In this document: in pieces, positions 5,567-5,637 of the stretch | Layout of the letters: each line of letters opens with the position of its first letter | Numbering within the stretch: position 1 is the stretch's first letter | DNA from: Bryobacteraceae bacterium | GTDB taxonomy: Bacteria; Acidobacteriota; Terriglobia; Bryobacterales; Bryobacteraceae | Direction of reading: 5' to 3' | NCBI GenBank assembly: GCA_014379815.1 | Contig: JACMLA010000305.1 | Coordinates: 1 to 5,637 of the forward strand | DNA length: 5,637 nt | Position numbers and translations under genes: made by a program | The notes under the pieces: model-generated | Told to the model about the DNA's origin: nothing | Seen by the model: the letters and a program-made list of their open reading frames with translations, nothing else | Database searches by the model: none

Positions 5567-5637
5567 TGGTGGACCCGAGTAGACTCGAACTACCGACCTC
5601 TTCCGTGTCAAGGAAGCGCTCTAACCAACTGAGCTAC
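5567..5637 (-). tRNA. tRNA-Val, anticodon GAC (first six bases lie beyond the right edge)
   Basis: On the minus strand the sequence folds as a tRNA from position 7 onward: a D-arm closed by GCTC/GAGC, an anticodon stem CTTCC/GGAAG around the loop TTGACAC with anticodon GAC (5609-5607), a five-base variable loop, a T-arm with loop TTCGAGT, the 3' acceptor strand CGGGTCC, discriminator A and an encoded CCA (5569-5567). GAC reads the valine codons GUC and GUU. The missing 5' acceptor strand should read GGACCC just beyond base 5637. The gene is tail to tail with the methyltransferase gene. Confidence 0.95.

Overview
The window looks like chromosomal DNA of an Acidobacteriota bacterium, probably of the Solibacter/Bryobacter group. 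The main reason is the secreted protein at 1043-2716, whose C-terminal third matches the 'Solibacter uncharacterized C-terminal domain' (TIGR03437), a family strongly expanded in that lineage. Two PadR/methyltransferase-type soil-bacterium genes and a moderately GC-rich composition fit this. The assignment rests on recognised sequence patterns; no search was run.

Left part (1-924, minus strand): two genes read leftwards out of the window. The first (924-424) encodes a small protein with a short helical motif, a long Pro-rich linker and a short Ala-rich tail. The second (385 to beyond base 1) is the N-terminal 128 codons of a DUF4123 protein, the adaptor/chaperone family that loads cargo effectors onto VgrG spikes of type VI secretion systems. 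It is open at the window edge. Together they look like the start of a T6SS cargo module whose effector and VgrG would lie outside the window.

Middle part (1043-3605, plus strand): a secreted beta-propeller-like protein with the Solibacter C-terminal domain is divergent from the T6SS pair. It is followed after 151 bp by an aquaporin Z-type water channel with its own strong ribosome binding site and a perfect 6-3-6 inverted repeat just upstream of a -10-like element.

Right part (3650-5555): a PadR-family repressor and a DUF3291-like dimeric alpha/beta-barrel protein form a leftward two-gene operon. They are divergent from a rightward SAM-dependent methyltransferase that carries two N-terminal membrane helices. 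The 106 bp between them holds a striking 33-bp near-perfect palindrome made of four half-sites spaced exactly 10 bp apart. It overlaps a plausible promoter for the methyltransferase and lies 12 bp from the padR start. The simplest reading is a PadR operator that controls both directions, so methyltransferase, barrel protein and regulator would form one responsive module. The inducing signal cannot be read from the sequence.

The right edge holds most of a tRNA-Val(GAC) gene on the minus strand, tail to tail with the methyltransferase and only 11 bp from its stop codon. No insertion sequence, CRISPR array or origin is visible. No stretch over 300 bp lacks a gene.
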